Below are positions 17,421 through 26,794 of a stretch of 45,979 nucleotides of DNA, in pieces (the first letter of the stretch is position 1; each line of letters begins with the position of its first letter). This DNA is from CBFGTA01 sp965651595 (GTDB lineage: Bacteria > Actinomycetota > Actinomycetes > S36-B12 > UBA10799): assembly GCA_965651595.1 (NCBI GenBank), contig CBFGTA010000004.1, forward strand, positions 1-45,979, read 5' to 3'. The notes beneath the pieces are model-generated. The model did no database searches, was not told the DNA's origin, and saw only the letters and a program-made list of their open reading frames with translations. The position numbers were made by a program, and so were the translations under genes.

Positions 17421-18701
17421 ATGACTATGCCCATCGCAGCAGCCCTCGCCTTCGTGATCGTCATGGCAATATTCCTGCTGATCTCTGCCACTGCTGGCAC
17501 AGGAAAGTCAGACCGTCAGGCCCGCGGCGGGCCCCTGACCGTGACCGCCGCAGGATCGATCTACATCATCGTGTTCGCACCGATCTTGGGCGAGTCCGGT
17601 CTCAACCTGCTCGGATTGCTCCTGCTCGTCGTCGTCGTCGCGCTACCGCTGCTGGTGTCGTTTCGCACCACTGCAATGCGGGATCGCCTCACCGGATCGA
17701 CCCAGATCGCCTTTGACGCCATCTCCGCCATCACCGCTCTGGTGCTGCTGGCCGCCGTGCTCGTTCTCACCGGCGGCATCCTCAGCCTGCTCGGCGATGT
17801 AAGCCCGCTCTGGGCGACAATCGCGGTCGGCCTGTGCTGTGGCGGGTACGTGATGACTCGAGGGCGGACCAGTTCGATCCGAACCAGCCGCTATGCCGCG
17901 CTGTTCTTCGTCGCTGCGGTCCTTGTCTTCGTTGTAGGCGTTCTGCTCGGCAGCCCTGGAACGCTCACCGCGCCTCTGGTTGCGGGAGGGGACATCCCCG
18001 TTCCGACAATGATTGCTGCGGTCATCATGTGCTTGGCGTTGGGGTTCTTCGACCCCAACGCGCGTTCCGCCTTCCGCGCTGTCGCCAAGACTGGCCGCGC
18101 TGCGGGTTGGGGAATCGCGCTCGCAGTGTTGTTGCTGGTACTGATGGGAGTCGGCGGCATCCTGTTCTTCGGCGGTGTTCTTCAAGCCGGAACACTGCCG
18201 ATGTGGACGGTCTTCGCCGTGCTTCCTCCGGTGGTGATGCTCGTCGTCCTTATCTTGGTCTTGTTCTTCTTGGCATCCGCCGTCGACAACCTCATCTCGT
18301 CGGCAACGGAGGCATTTACCGTCGATGAGGCTCCGTTGACCCAGGGACGACCCTTGGCCGTGTTCGTCATCGTCGTCGGAGTAGCACTCGCCGTGTTAAT
18401 CCCCAACGCCAACGTGCTGTTGATCGTGGCGTCCGTGCTCGCAGTGTCGGGGCTGGGCGCGTTGACACCAGCGCTGACCCGCTCGGTCTCCTACAAGCCA
18501 GGAATCGCGTTTGCGGTGGGGGCCATCGCCGGGGTTGTGGTGGCTGTGGTCGGACCGGGCGACTCCTTCGGAAGTTTCGCCTGGACAACGGTCGGAGCCC
18601 TGGTGGCCGCCTACGTGATAGCGGTCGTCATCGCCGCTGTTCGCGCCGTTTCGCAGGACTCACCGGCTCCGGCGTCACGAGAAAATGTCAGTGCGGCCTG
18701 A
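17421..18701 (+). CDS. Polytopic membrane protein of unknown function
   Basis: A 426-residue, almost entirely hydrophobic protein with roughly 12-13 predicted membrane helices and only short loops. I do not recognise the family; nothing resembles a nucleotide-binding or metal motif. Its pattern of paired helices could fit a transporter or permease, but this is a guess. The start has AAGGAG 6 nt upstream. It sits 16 bp after the lipase-like gene and 52 bp before the SbcD-like gene, in the same direction. Confidence 0.7.
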   Translation: MTMPIAAALAFVIVMAIFLLISATAGTGKSDRQARGGPLTVTAAGSIYIIVFAPILGESGLNLLGLLLLVVVVALPLLVSFRTTAMRDRLTGSTQIAFDAISAITALVLLAAVLVLTGGILSLLGDVSPLWATIAVGLCCGGYVMTRGRTSSIRTSRYAALFFVAAVLVFVVGVLLGSPGTLTAPLVAGGDIPVPTMIAAVIMCLALGFFDPNARSAFRAVAKTGRAAGWGIALAVLLLVLMGVGGILFFGGVLQAGTLPMWTVFAVLPPVVMLVVLILVLFFLASAVDNLISSATEAFTVDEAPLTQGRPLAVFVIVVGVALAVLIPNANVLLIVASVLAVSGLGALTPALTRSVSYKPGIAFAVGAIAGVVVAVVGPGDSFGSFAWTTVGALVAAYVIAVVIAAVRAVSQDSPAPASRENVSAA

Positions 18702-18753
18702 TAGCTAGTGGTTGTGCTGGCCGCTCGGCCAGTGGAACCACTCGGGAGGCCCC

Positions 18754-20022
18754 GTGAGACTGCTGGCTGTTGGCGACATCCACTTGGGCAAGCACCCAAG
18801 CCGCGTACCCGAGACCCTGCGCGAACGCGTCCCGTCCCTCAGCCCACGCGAGGCCTGGTTCCGGAGTGTGCAACTCGCTATCAACGAGTCGGTGGACAGT
18901 GTCTTGCTCGCTGGCGACGTTGTCGACGACGACCACGCCTTCTTTGACGCCTATTCCGACCTTGCCCAGGGCGCCCGACAGCTAGCCAGCGCCAACATCC
19001 CGGTCTTTGCGGTCGTCGGCAACCACGACCATCAAGTTCTGCCCCGCCTGGCTCGAGAGATTGACAACGTAAACCTGGTTGGGTACGAGCAAACCTGGGA
19101 GCGCATTGAACTGCAACGAGATCCGGTGCCTGTCTTCCTGTGGGGCTGGTCGTTCGACTCCCGGTTTTGTCACGCTAGTCCTCTCTCTGGCCACATGTTC
19201 GAGCGTGAGCACGGCGTTCACCTCGGACTACTCCACTGCGACCGCGACGCGACCGGCAGCCCCTACGCTCCTGTGACGTCCGCCGAGTTAGCGCAGAGTT
19301 CTATGGACGCATGGTTCCTCGGGCACATCCACGCCCCCGACGACCTCAACCCCGATCACCCCTGGGGGTACCTCGGCTCCGTCTCATCGACGCACCCCGG
19401 AGAGTCGGGTGCTCGCGGGCCGTGGTTGGTCGAGATCAACGACTCAGGCCGAATAACCCGATTCGAGCACATCGCGCTGTCTCCCATGCGTTGGGAGAAC
19501 CGGTCCATCACGATCACGCCCGAGACCAGCCCTGAGGACGCCGAATCCCTCGTCGTTGCTTGCATTACTTCGCTCGACGCTGAACTCGCTCGAGGACGGA
19601 CTCCACCGACCGCAGTGGGCGTACGCCTCACGATCAACGGACGACACCCTGCGCCTTACGCAGTGGAAGCTGCACTGCTCGCCAACAGCCCCATCCTTAT
19701 CGATCCGGTGGGAGCGACAACGTACTTCGTCGACTCGATTACCGTCACGGCAAGGCCTGCACTGGACCTGACAGCAATCAGTTGCGACTCCGGGCCCCTC
19801 GGAATACTGAGTCGCACCCTGCTTGGCCTCGACGCAGACGACCCGATCTCGGACGAACTCGTGAATCGCATTGCCCGACGCCTCGAACGTGAACTTCCGG
19901 CATCTCAACTCGCCGCACTCGGTGTCGACGCCGTTTCCGCCGTCGAGCTGTCCGAATTGGCCAGCGTCGAGGGATACAGGCTGCTCGACGCCATGGCGGG
20001 GCTTCGCGGGGGCTCGTCATGA
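18754..20022 (+). CDS. SbcD/YhaO-like DNA repair metallophosphoesterase
   Basis: A 422-residue protein of the Mre11/SbcD nuclease superfamily. Metallophosphoesterase motifs are in order: GDIHLG near the N-terminus, AGDVVDDD, GNHDH, LLHCDRD and GHIHAPD, which together bind two metal ions. The C-terminal half is less typical and probably contacts the partner ATPase. The GTG start at 18754 has GGGAGG 4 nt upstream. The stop overlaps the ATG of the large ATPase by four bases, so the two should act as one nuclease complex. It is closer to the YhaO/YhaN type than to classic SbcCD, judging by the partner. Confidence 0.85.
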   Translation: MRLLAVGDIHLGKHPSRVPETLRERVPSLSPREAWFRSVQLAINESVDSVLLAGDVVDDDHAFFDAYSDLAQGARQLASANIPVFAVVGNHDHQVLPRLAREIDNVNLVGYEQTWERIELQRDPVPVFLWGWSFDSRFCHASPLSGHMFEREHGVHLGLLHCDRDATGSPYAPVTSAELAQSSMDAWFLGHIHAPDDLNPDHPWGYLGSVSSTHPGESGARGPWLVEINDSGRITRFEHIALSPMRWENRSITITPETSPEDAESLVVACITSLDAELARGRTPPTAVGVRLTINGRHPAPYAVEAALLANSPILIDPVGATTYFVDSITVTARPALDLTAISCDSGPLGILSRTLLGLDADDPISDELVNRIARRLERELPASQLAALGVDAVSAVELSELASVEGYRLLDAMAGLRGGSS

Positions 20023-23000
20023 GGCTGCGAGCACTCACCATTCGGCGTCTGCCGGGGGTCAAGGAACCAGTCATCTTGGATTGCGTGCCCGATGGGATCA
20101 CCGTCGTCACCGGACCGAATGCCAGCGGCAAGAGTTCGATCCTGAGGGCTCTGTCCGCCGTCCTGGCACCTGAGTCGGACGCAGATTCCGTAGACGTCAC
20201 CGTCGAGTTTGAGTCGGGCGACGGGGAGCGCTGGCGAGCAGAGCGCCGTCACGGGCCAGTGCAGTGGTTCCGCGATGATGAACCGAGTCAGGCGATTCCC
20301 ACGGCACCCTCGGCGCCGGTCCTGGAATCCCACTGGCTAACAGTCGAAGACCTCATGAGCCCGACGGCAGCCTGGGGCGACTCCGCCAACGCTGGTTCGC
20401 TGGCGCGGCAACTTGCGGTAGAGCTGTCCGGGGGAATCGACTACGACCAGTTGCGCCGCTCTCTCTTGCCGTCGGCACGGTCTCGCCAAGTTCTCGTCGC
20501 GCCTGCGCGAGCACTGCGTCAGGCGCGCTCGGTCGCGAGTCAGGCAGCGCGATCTGCCGCAGACTTGCAGCAGAGGCAGGAAGCGGTCGAATCCTTGGAG
20601 GCTCTTCTGGCCGCCGGGGCGGCCCAGAAGGTGCGACTGGACTGCCTGGTGACGGTGCGGGATTGGCATGCGGCACAGGGCTACCTGGAGCAGGCCCAGA
20701 ACCGGATGAGGCAATTCCCGGTCGGTATTGCGGCTGTCACTGACAAGGACTTAACGGCTGCCCAAGACTTCCAAGAGCAACTCGAGAAGGCTCGGGCCGC
20801 TGCAGCCGAGGCCACCCGGTCACGGGCAGTTGCCGAAGCCCGGGCCAGGGAACTTCACACCGCTGATGTCGCGGACGTCGAACGACACCTGGCTGGAGCT
20901 TGCACGCAACTAGCCACCGCATCAGCAGCACTGACCGCGCGCACAGCTGCCGAGCGCGACCTGGCTGGCGCCGAGGCCGCCCACCACTATTCCCAAGATC
21001 TCTTAGCTGCCGCTGGCGCCGGGCAATCTCGCCGTTCTCCGACGTGCGTGAGCGCATCCGAACTGGCCACGGCGATGAGTCTTGCCGACCGCCATAGCCT
21101 TGTCCACCGCCGGCGACAGCAACTAGTAGCCAACGCGCCCGACGTCGAGCCCGACCCCGGTCCCGGCTCTGCCGAGCACCTGTTGGCCGCTGAGGGATGC
21201 CTGCAGGAATGGTTGGCTGCCGATGCGCTGGCCCGGCCGCAGTCGGCGTCACCGACCGCAACGACGACCTGGCTCCACTGGGGCGTGACGGTGACCGGAG
21301 CGGCAGCCCTAGCGACTGTTGTGTTTCTGGCGGTTCTAGCGTCGCCTAGTACGTCGCGAGCTCTGTGGCTGGCCGGATTTGGCCTGCTGGGACTGTCCTG
21401 CCTGCTGGTGGCGTCGCTGCGAGCGACCCAGAGACAAACCCAGCCGGTTCGGGGCGCTCTATCGGCCGCCCGGGTCCGATTTGAGGCCGTCGACGTCGCA
21501 CCTCCACAGACGTGGACTCGGGCCGCGGTCGCCGCACGAGCCCAGCAGATCCGCCAAGAATGGCTCGACACCAACCAGAAGTCGCAACAGAGACTTGCCG
21601 CTGTACAAGCGGCCTGGGCCCTGCGCGACACGGACAACGAACTGGCCCTAGTCGAGTCGGAGGTGGCCGCGTTCCAGGAGCAACATGGCTTCGATCCGAA
21701 CCAGTCAGCACCGCAAACGGCCCTGTTCTTGTCGCGTCTCAACGACTTCCAACGTTGCCACGAGGAGGTGCTGCGCTGCCAAGCTTCTATCGAAACGCAT
21801 GACCGTGAATATCGCCAGGCCAGGTCGCAAGCATGCCGCCACGTTGCGGCCGCTACCGGCACAGCGCCTTCCTTGGACTGCACGCTCGATGAACTCAACC
21901 GTCAGGTCGAGCTCGTCAGGTCACGCCTCACAACCATCCGCCTCGCCGACCAGGAACACAAACACGCTCGGCAAATGGAAGCATCCACGGCCACGGCGTT
22001 GAACTTCACTCGATCGCAATGGCAACAGTGGTGGGAGGATCGAGGACTCGAGCCCGGAAACGCCCAAACTCTGCAGCACCGCGTCTCACAACTGCCCGAG
22101 TTCCGCGCGGCCAGTGACGAACTCCACCGCCAGGCCGGGGTCGTGGACTCACTGAAGCAGCGGATCGATCAGCGACCCGATAGTGCTGAACTCGCCGAGT
22201 TACCCCTTGACGTTGTCCTTGCCGAAATCGAAACGTTGGAGGCAGAAGAACGTAAGCGTGACCAGCTCATCAGCGACCTCGGCGAAGTGGCCGGTCGAGT
22301 GGCGGCAGCCCGGGAGCGTCGCGAGGTCGAACGAGCCCACGCTGAACTATGCGCCGCTCAGGACAACGTGGACGCCAAGTTCAGGATGTTCGTGCAGGGG
22401 GTCATCATGGAAGAACTCATAGCCTTCGTCGAAGAGGCCCACGAGCGCGACGCCCGCCCGGCTGCAATCGATCAGGCGATTGCCGACTTCGAGATGTTCA
22501 CTCACGGCGCTTTCAGCTTCTCCCTCGGCACATCCGGTGAAGTAACCGCGATCGATGTCCTCGACGGGCGCAGACCACTCGACCCGGAACTGCTTTCAAC
22601 CGGAACCCGCACGCAACTGTTCCTGGCTCTGAGGACGGGTTGGCTGGCAGTCGTTGCCCCTGCGCCGGGAGGACTCCCGCTCGTCCTGGACGAAGCCCTC
22701 ACCACTACGGACGAATCTCGTTTCGGCGTGATCGCCCAATCTCTGGCCCGGCTCGCCCGACGTGACGGCCGCCAAGTGCTGTGTCTGTCAGCTCGGTTCT
22801 CCGATGTCCACCTGTGGCGCCACTACTGCCCCGAGGTCCACCACCTGCACCTGGCACCTCACGGCGCTGGCCGCCACAAAGAATGGATCCCAACGCCCCT
22901 GCCCCACATCGACCCGCCCAATATTCCCTCACCCGTTGGACTGTCGTCCGAGCAGTGGGCCCACATGGTCGGGGTCCGCCCGATCTGCACCCAGGACAGC

Positions 23001-23585
23001 ACCGAATCGCAAGACCTGTGGCATCTGTTCCGCGATGATTGTCACTTCGTGGCGGAGTTACGCCGCCGCTACCGGATCCATTCAGTGGGCCAGTTCGACA
23101 TACTGACCGCTCACGAAGCGCCGGGTATCCTCGCCGAGTCCCCCGCTCGGGCCAGCGACGCCCGGCTGCGCTGCCAGCTGTTCACGGCGTGGTTCGGGCA
23201 GCTCCGATTAGGTCGTGACCTGCCCATCGACGAGCCAGTCCTGCGCGAATCAGGCGCGGTCTCGAGCAGCTTCCTGGGCCCCGTGAGCGAACTGGTGGCC
23301 GCAGTCGGCGGCGACGGTCGCGCACTGCTGGAACGACTACGAGCTCGCGATATCAAGGGTTTCCGCGATGCCAAGATCGACGCCCTCGAGGAATGGCTCC
23401 ACAGCTCCCACTACCTCGACGACAGGCCCACCACCACGCCAGACGACCGTCGGCTAATCCTCATCGCCCAGGCCGCCGACTCAGTCCCGGTCGGCGACGT
23501 CGACCGATGGTGGCGATGGTGGGAGGCTGGCGTTTCCCTGGAGTCCCCGCAGCGCGACAAGCCACCGGTCGAGGCCCTAGCATGA
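20019..23585 (+). CDS. SbcC/YhaN-like SMC-type ATPase with central membrane helices and C-terminal extension
   Basis: A 1188-residue ATPase. Walker A GPNASGKSS is at 32-40. Long heptad-like coiled-coil arms flank two hydrophobic helices near 418-470 (around GAAALATVVFLAVLA and LWLAGFGLLGLSCLLVA). The ABC signature region (LLSTGTRTQLFLAL, near 855) and Walker B (LPLVLDEALT, near 885) close the ATPase head. About 240 further residues follow the head, ending in a helical, Arg- and Trp-rich region that I do not recognise. A zinc-hook CxxC at the coiled-coil apex is not seen; the membrane hairpin occupies that place, as in YhaN-type proteins. It likely powers the coupled phosphoesterase in DNA-end processing, perhaps at the membrane. 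Confidence 0.82.
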   Translation: MRLRALTIRRLPGVKEPVILDCVPDGITVVTGPNASGKSSILRALSAVLAPESDADSVDVTVEFESGDGERWRAERRHGPVQWFRDDEPSQAIPTAPSAPVLESHWLTVEDLMSPTAAWGDSANAGSLARQLAVELSGGIDYDQLRRSLLPSARSRQVLVAPARALRQARSVASQAARSAADLQQRQEAVESLEALLAAGAAQKVRLDCLVTVRDWHAAQGYLEQAQNRMRQFPVGIAAVTDKDLTAAQDFQEQLEKARAAAAEATRSRAVAEARARELHTADVADVERHLAGACTQLATASAALTARTAAERDLAGAEAAHHYSQDLLAAAGAGQSRRSPTCVSASELATAMSLADRHSLVHRRRQQLVANAPDVEPDPGPGSAEHLLAAEGCLQEWLAADALARPQSASPTATTTWLHWGVTVTGAAALATVVFLAVLASPSTSRALWLAGFGLLGLSCLLVASLRATQRQTQPVRGALSAARVRFEAVDVAPPQTWTRAAVAARAQQIRQEWLDTNQKSQQRLAAVQAAWALRDTDNELALVESEVAAFQEQHGFDPNQSAPQTALFLSRLNDFQRCHEEVLRCQASIETHDREYRQARSQACRHVAAATGTAPSLDCTLDELNRQVELVRSRLTTIRLADQEHKHARQMEASTATALNFTRSQWQQWWEDRGLEPGNAQTLQHRVSQLPEFRAASDELHRQAGVVDSLKQRIDQRPDSAELAELPLDVVLAEIETLEAEERKRDQLISDLGEVAGRVAAARERREVERAHAELCAAQDNVDAKFRMFVQGVIMEELIAFVEEAHERDARPAAIDQAIADFEMFTHGAFSFSLGTSGEVTAIDVLDGRRPLDPELLSTGTRTQLFLALRTGWLAVVAPAPGGLPLVLDEALTTTDESRFGVIAQSLARLARRDGRQVLCLSARFSDVHLWRHYCPEVHHLHLAPHGAGRHKEWIPTPLPHIDPPNIPSPVGLSSEQWAHMVGVRPICTQDSTESQDLWHLFRDDCHFVAELRRRYRIHSVGQFDILTAHEAPGILAESPARASDARLRCQLFTAWFGQLRLGRDLPIDEPVLRESGAVSSSFLGPVSELVAAVGGDGRALLERLRARDIKGFRDAKIDALEEWLHSSHYLDDRPTTTPDDRRLILIAQAADSVPVGDVDRWWRWWEAGVSLESPQRDKPPVEALA

Positions 23586-23660
23586 TCTTGCCGACAACGT
23601 GCTACCAACTAGGCACAATGAATCGTCAAGCCACCAACGGACGGGAACAGGAGCCTCCTC

Positions 23661-24197
23661 ATGTCTGAGCCGACCCCCACCCCTGCAGCACCGGGTGGCC
23701 CATCAGCTATCGAACCGGTACGCCCTGCATCCGTGACCGTAGCGGTCACCCTGCTGTGGATCTATGCACTACTTAACTTGGCCGCGGGTGTCGTGTATGT
23801 CGTAATCGGAGCTGACAAGCGCGTTTCGGTGCAAGAGGCCGCCAGGGTTGTGGTCGAGGAACAGGTGAGTTTCGCGGAGGCAGAGCAGATCCTCCGCAAT
23901 GCGCAGACTCTGTTCATGATTATCGGAGTGGTGTTCATCGTTGTAGGCCTCATCGCGCTGCTGGCAGCCGTGGGCCTCGCCCGTGGTAGCCGCGGATGGT
24001 ACGTCTTTACCATGATCGTGACGATCATCGCCTTGCTGGGGCAGCTCCTCTCGGTCGTGCAGATACGACTGTCAAAGCACAGTGCTGAGACTGTCTTTGA
24101 ACAGGGCCTGCCGAGCTTGATTGCGATGCTCATCACTCTGGTCGTCTTGCTGTGCCTGGTCAATGGTCAGGCCCGTGACTATTTTCGGTCACGCTAG
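23661..24197 (+). CDS. Small four-helix membrane protein, unknown
   Basis: A 178-residue protein with a Pro-rich N-terminal tail and four predicted membrane helices (about 25-45, 85-105, 110-135, 150-170). Between the first two helices is a charged segment (KRVSVQEAARVVVEEQVSF). I do not recognise a family. The ATG has CAGGAG about 7 nt upstream. It lies 75 bp after the ATPase gene and 41 bp before a lipoprotein gene, in the same direction. Confidence 0.72.
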   Translation: MSEPTPTPAAPGGPSAIEPVRPASVTVAVTLLWIYALLNLAAGVVYVVIGADKRVSVQEAARVVVEEQVSFAEAEQILRNAQTLFMIIGVVFIVVGLIALLAAVGLARGSRGWYVFTMIVTIIALLGQLLSVVQIRLSKHSAETVFEQGLPSLIAMLITLVVLLCLVNGQARDYFRSR

Positions 24198-24238
24198 CCG
24201 CATGGGCGGTGAGCCATCGTCCATGGAATTATCGCGTC

Positions 24239-25798
24239 ATGCAAACAGTCGTGATCGGTGCTTGGCTTCGTCGCCACTGGAGTCCGCTGTTGGCTGCCAC
24301 CGCCATAATCGCCGTGCTGGCGGGTTGCTCTACTTCCCGGAGTGAGTCGGAGAGCACTCTCGACCGGTACTATAACCAGGAACTCGAGTGGGAACCGTGC
24401 GAGGCTGACTCCCTGTCACCGCAGTCGCGGGCCCATGCCGAATGCGCAACTCTGCGAGTTCCGATGAGCTACTCCGATCCCGACGAGGGCACCATCGACC
24501 TGGCCGTCAGTAGGCTGCCTGCTACGAAGCAACCCGCGCGCCTCGGTTCACTCGTCGTCAATCCCGGTGGGCCCGGCGCTGAGGGGCTCATGTTCGTCGA
24601 CTCGGTGCACTCCGTGCTCGCCCACTCCCGTCTGCCGAGGCGAGACACTGTCTCCGCCACTTACGACCTGGTGGGTTTCGACCCGCGAGGGGTCGGAGAC
24701 AGCCAAGCGATTCACTGCCTGCCACCGCAGCAGCTTCGCCAGTTCCTGACCCAGGACATACCCGACCACGATCATGAAGCGGTCCACAAGTTTGCGGCAG
24801 AGCAGCGCGACTTCATCACGGCGTGCAGCGATGCGAGTGGGCCGCTACTGGCCAATCTGAGTACGGCAGACACGGCCCGCGACTTGGACCTGCTCCGGTC
24901 GGCTCTCGGCGACGAGCGGCTCAACTACTTCGGCGTGTCGTACGGAACGACGATTGGAGCGACCTACCTGACGCTGTTCCCAGACACCACCGGGCGCCTG
25001 GTATTGGATTCGGCAGTCGGACCGGACCTGACCGGGCCGGAATTGGTCGCTGAACAAGCTCGATCCTTGGATGACGCCTTCAGACGGTTCCTGGCTGACT
25101 GCCCGCGCCATTCAGACTGCCCTCTCGTCGACAATCCCCAACGGGCCTATGACACCGTGGTCGACGTCCTCAACGATCTCCACGCCAGTCCCCGGCCGGT
25201 GGCGGCGAGGCAAGAACTCAACCAGTACGTGGCGGCCCTGGCGATAGCTGGCGACCTCTACTCGCCGTCGACCGGCTGGCCCCAACTACGGACCAACTTG
25301 CGCGCATTGTTGGCAGGCAATCCACGACCCCTCTACCAAGCGGGGGTCGCGTTCACGATGGTCGTTAACCCCGGAGCCTACCTGGCAACCACCTGCCTCG
25401 ACTATCCCGCTGACTCTGACCCGGCGGACGCTCCAGCGTTGGCCAATTCCCTTCGAGATGAGGTCGGCGGGTTCGCGGCCGCATTCGGCTGGGGCGCACT
25501 TCCCTGTTCGTTGTGGCCCCACCGGGCGGACGGACTCCCGGACCTGACGAAAACGCAGTTGGCCGAACCGCCGCTGGTGATCGGGACCACGACGGATCCA
25601 GCCACACCGTACCGCTGGTCACAGGATCTGGCTGAGGCAATTCCGGGCGCGACCCTTCTCACCCTCGAAGGCGACGGCCACGGCGCTACCTTCATCGACC
25701 AGACTGGCTGCGTGATTCGCTGGGTGACGGCCTACTTGCTCGATGGGAACCCCCCGCCCCGGGCAAGTGAGTGCCCAACGTCGACCATTCCCAACTAG
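24239..25798 (+). CDS. Lipoprotein alpha/beta hydrolase, TAP-type peptidase (S33)
   Basis: A 519-residue exported hydrolase. A signal peptide ends in the lipobox VLAGC (lipidated Cys near 30). The fold motifs are NPGGPGAEG (oxyanion region), FDPRGVGDS, the nucleophile elbow GVSYGTTIG (Ser near 234), TTDPATPY (likely Asp) and GDGHGAT (likely His), followed by a typical TAP C-terminal region. Streptomyces relatives are tripeptidyl aminopeptidases; the substrate here may be peptides or esters. I chose ATG 24239 because AATTAT lies 6 nt upstream and it gives a normal signal peptide; GTG 24209 is an alternative ten codons earlier. Confidence 0.87.
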   Translation: MQTVVIGAWLRRHWSPLLAATAIIAVLAGCSTSRSESESTLDRYYNQELEWEPCEADSLSPQSRAHAECATLRVPMSYSDPDEGTIDLAVSRLPATKQPARLGSLVVNPGGPGAEGLMFVDSVHSVLAHSRLPRRDTVSATYDLVGFDPRGVGDSQAIHCLPPQQLRQFLTQDIPDHDHEAVHKFAAEQRDFITACSDASGPLLANLSTADTARDLDLLRSALGDERLNYFGVSYGTTIGATYLTLFPDTTGRLVLDSAVGPDLTGPELVAEQARSLDDAFRRFLADCPRHSDCPLVDNPQRAYDTVVDVLNDLHASPRPVAARQELNQYVAALAIAGDLYSPSTGWPQLRTNLRALLAGNPRPLYQAGVAFTMVVNPGAYLATTCLDYPADSDPADAPALANSLRDEVGGFAAAFGWGALPCSLWPHRADGLPDLTKTQLAEPPLVIGTTTDPATPYRWSQDLAEAIPGATLLTLEGDGHGATFIDQTGCVIRWVTAYLLDGNPPPRASECPTSTIPN

Positions 25799-25833
25799 GC
25801 TCTAACTGCGGGAGCAGCGAACCGGAGGGGCCT

Positions 25834-26664
25834 ATGAGCAGTTACGCCTTTCGACTCGTAGCGACGGTGGCAGCCATTTTCCTGTTGTTTGGGCTTGCCC
25901 TGACATTCCCGCAGTGGCAGCTCTTCCCGTTCGTCTACGTGCCCGCCCTCGTGGCAGCCTCTTTTGCTTCGGCCCGAGCGATGGCTGGCATCGCCGCGGT
26001 ATGTCTGGCGCTGGCCATTTACGCCAGCGCAGCGGATCTTCTCCCCCTGATCGGGGAAAGCCGAATCATCCGCGTGCTGCTGTCGGCAGCCGTCCTGGCC
26101 ACTGCGGTCTACCTCGCTTGGGTGAGGCAAAGTCGCGACCGGCAACTCGAACGAGCGGCCCGAACTGACTACGTGACCGGCCTCGCCAACCGCGCCTACT
26201 TCATGGAGCAACTCGACGCTGCTATCGGTCGAATCAAGACCCACGGGCCTATCGTCGTTGTCCTACTCGATCTCGACAATTTCAAGGACATCAACGACCA
26301 CTACGGGCATCTCGCCGGGGACGAGGTCTTGGCTCATGTGGGAGCGCAGTTACGCGACTTGGGCAACGACGTCGTCACGGCCAGATTCGGAGGCGACGAG
26401 TTCATTGCCCTCCTGCGGTTGCCTCCGGTAGCCACATCCGATTCCACTCGCGAGCACCTGGTGCAGCAGTTCCTGAGTTCAATGAGATTGAGTGTCAATC
26501 GCCCCTTGCCCATGCCTCCCGATGGTCTGCGTGTGTCCGCTAGTTGCGGGGCAGCGATCATCGTCTCAGCGCAGACGACCAGTGTCGCCGCAATCGCGGC
26601 CGCCGACCGCGCCCTCTACCGGGCCAAAACCACTCAGTCGGCAATCGTCACCGACACCCTGTGA
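25834..26664 (+). CDS. Membrane-bound GGDEF diguanylate cyclase
   Basis: A 276-residue protein with three or four N-terminal membrane helices (residues 5-98) directly joined to a GGDEF domain. The active site GGDEF is at 186-190, with LLDLDNFKDIND and HYGHLAGD upstream, so it is probably an active cyclase. There is no RxxD inhibitory site: the linker before GGDEF is shortened and reads RDLGNDVVTARF. The membrane part is too short for a named MASE domain. The start at 25834 has GGAGGGG 5 nt upstream; the open frame extends into the preceding gene but that part is not needed. Confidence 0.88.
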   Translation: MSSYAFRLVATVAAIFLLFGLALTFPQWQLFPFVYVPALVAASFASARAMAGIAAVCLALAIYASAADLLPLIGESRIIRVLLSAAVLATAVYLAWVRQSRDRQLERAARTDYVTGLANRAYFMEQLDAAIGRIKTHGPIVVVLLDLDNFKDINDHYGHLAGDEVLAHVGAQLRDLGNDVVTARFGGDEFIALLRLPPVATSDSTREHLVQQFLSSMRLSVNRPLPMPPDGLRVSASCGAAIIVSAQTTSVAAIAAADRALYRAKTTQSAIVTDTL

Positions 26665-26774
26665 TTCGCCCTTCGGGCCACAACTGCTCAGGCGCCATTG
26701 CCGAAGTCGGCAACTACACTGGCCCGGTCGTTCATTTGGCGCACTAACCGTCCCATCCGGGTGCTTTTCGAGCG

Positions 26775-26780
26775 TAGGCT
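26775..26780 (+). promoter_or_regulatory. Putative -10 element of the FIST-GGDEF/EAL unit
   Basis: TAGGCT is a TANNNT match 14 nt before the ATG at 26795, implying a very short leader of about 8 nt. The 130-bp gap after the membrane GGDEF gene makes a new promoter here plausible. Confidence 0.35.
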
Positions 26781-26794
26781 GGCTACGCGCAGCA

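Noticed and set aside
18754..23585. Reading the SbcD/SbcC-like pair as an anti-phage defence system
   Set aside because: There is no other defence gene, integrase or island boundary nearby, and YhaO/YhaN-type pairs are normal repair genes in many bacteria.
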